Assembly (NCBI GenBank): GCA_910578035.1
Contig: CAJTOB010000065.1
Location: forward strand, 1-15,042
DNA length: 15,042 nucleotides
Direction of reading: 5' to 3'
Source of the DNA: an uncultured Muribaculaceae bacterium
Lineage (GTDB): Bacteria > Bacteroidota > Bacteroidia > Bacteroidales > Muribaculaceae
Of the stretch, positions 14,992-15,042 are shown one piece after another. A program made the position numbers and the translations under genes. Every line of letters begins with the position of its first letter. Positions within the stretch are counted from its first letter, which is position 1. A model generated the notes under the pieces. The model searched no databases. It was not told the origin of the DNA and saw nothing but the letters and a program-made list of their open reading frames with translations.

Positions 14992-15004
14992 AGGTTGTTT
15001 AATA
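14988..15004 (+). repeat. TTAGAGGTTGTTTAATA repeat, copy 3
   Basis: An exact third copy, overlapping the lysA stop codon. It shares two more bases (AC) with copy 1 to give a 19-bp match, TTAGAGGTTGTTTAATAAC. Confidence 0.85.
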
Positions 15005-15042
15005 ACATATGTGAAATCACAGGCCAAAAAGTACGAGATGAA
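14991..15042 (+). mobile_element. Possible left end of an IS5-type insertion sequence, cut by window end
   Basis: GAGGTTGTTTAATA would be the terminal inverted repeat, preceded by a TTA that fits the TNA target duplication I recall for the IS1031 group of the IS5 family. About 20 bp inside it an open frame begins and runs off the window. The right end, the second TTA and the transposase body are not visible, so this rests on the recurrent terminus and a ten-residue frame only. Confidence 0.35.
15011..15042 (+). CDS. Start of an open frame, possibly a transposase N-terminus (partial)
   Basis: From GTG at 15011 the frame reads MKSQAKKYEM and stays open to the edge. A Lys/Arg-Tyr-Glu-hydrophobic cluster at the N-terminus resembles IS5-type transposases, which often open with a KYELTD-like stretch before a conserved Trp. 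An ATG at 15038 in the same frame is an alternative start of an unrelated gene. Ten residues are too few for a firm call. Confidence 0.25.
   Translation, partial: MKSQAKKYEM

Noticed and set aside
13736..15004. lysA as cargo of a composite transposon bounded by repeat copies 2 and 3
   Set aside because: The two copies are in direct orientation, only 17 bp is shared, and no transposase lies between them.
1..15042. CRISPR array, rRNA or tRNA genes, prophage or defence island
   Set aside because: No regularly spaced repeats, no RNA-gene signatures in the short gaps, and every long frame is a recognisable cellular gene.

Overview
The window looks like chromosomal DNA from a gut-type Bacteroidales bacterium, most likely a Muribaculaceae-like organism. 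This rests on Bacteroidota-style promoters (TAnnTTTG boxes a short distance upstream of several start codons), weak Shine-Dalgarno signals, a SusC/TonB-receptor-type outer-membrane barrel divergent from a two-component system, a plant DPE2-like CBM20-CBM20-GH77 glucanotransferase, and a class II ribonucleotide reductase. The family-level placement is inference from protein style, not a database match.

Layout. (1) 1-261: the C-terminal end of a serpin, cut by the window edge, followed by a strong hairpin (287-324) shared with the convergent neighbour. (2) 366-2405 on the minus strand: an outer-membrane beta-barrel protein, divergent from an overlapping histidine kinase (2536-3897) and OmpR-type response regulator (3887-4588). 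The 130-bp gap between them holds a phased array of CTTAT(C/T)TT repeats that is a good candidate operator. (3) 4710-7241: adenosylcobalamin-dependent ribonucleotide reductase with a tandem near-repeat in its leader and a textbook terminator. (4) 7412-10090: 4-alpha-glucanotransferase with its own promoter and terminator. (5) 10186-10563 on the minus strand: a CrcB/FluC fluoride channel, divergent from hpt (10706-11248), which is followed on the same strand by adk (11359-11940) and an acyl-CoA synthetase-like gene (11984-13717). (6) lysA (13846-14991), behind a leader with a 15-bp hairpin.

Most of the window is housekeeping: purine salvage and adenylate balance, dNTP supply, glycogen/maltodextrin handling, fluoride export, lipid activation and lysine synthesis. 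The accessory signals are the serpin, the barrel/two-component pair, and a 17-bp sequence, TTAGAGGTTGTTTAATA, found three times (10164, 13736, 14988), always just outside a coding region. Each copy reads as TTA followed by GAGGTTGTTTAATA. The last copy sits across the lysA stop and is followed by an open frame running off the window whose first residues resemble an IS5-type transposase. My preferred reading is that these are insertion-sequence ends and that the window stops just inside an IS element. This is inference and would be settled by the next few hundred bases. I see no CRISPR array, rRNA, tRNA or clearly new multigene system, and no gene-free stretch longer than about 170 bases.
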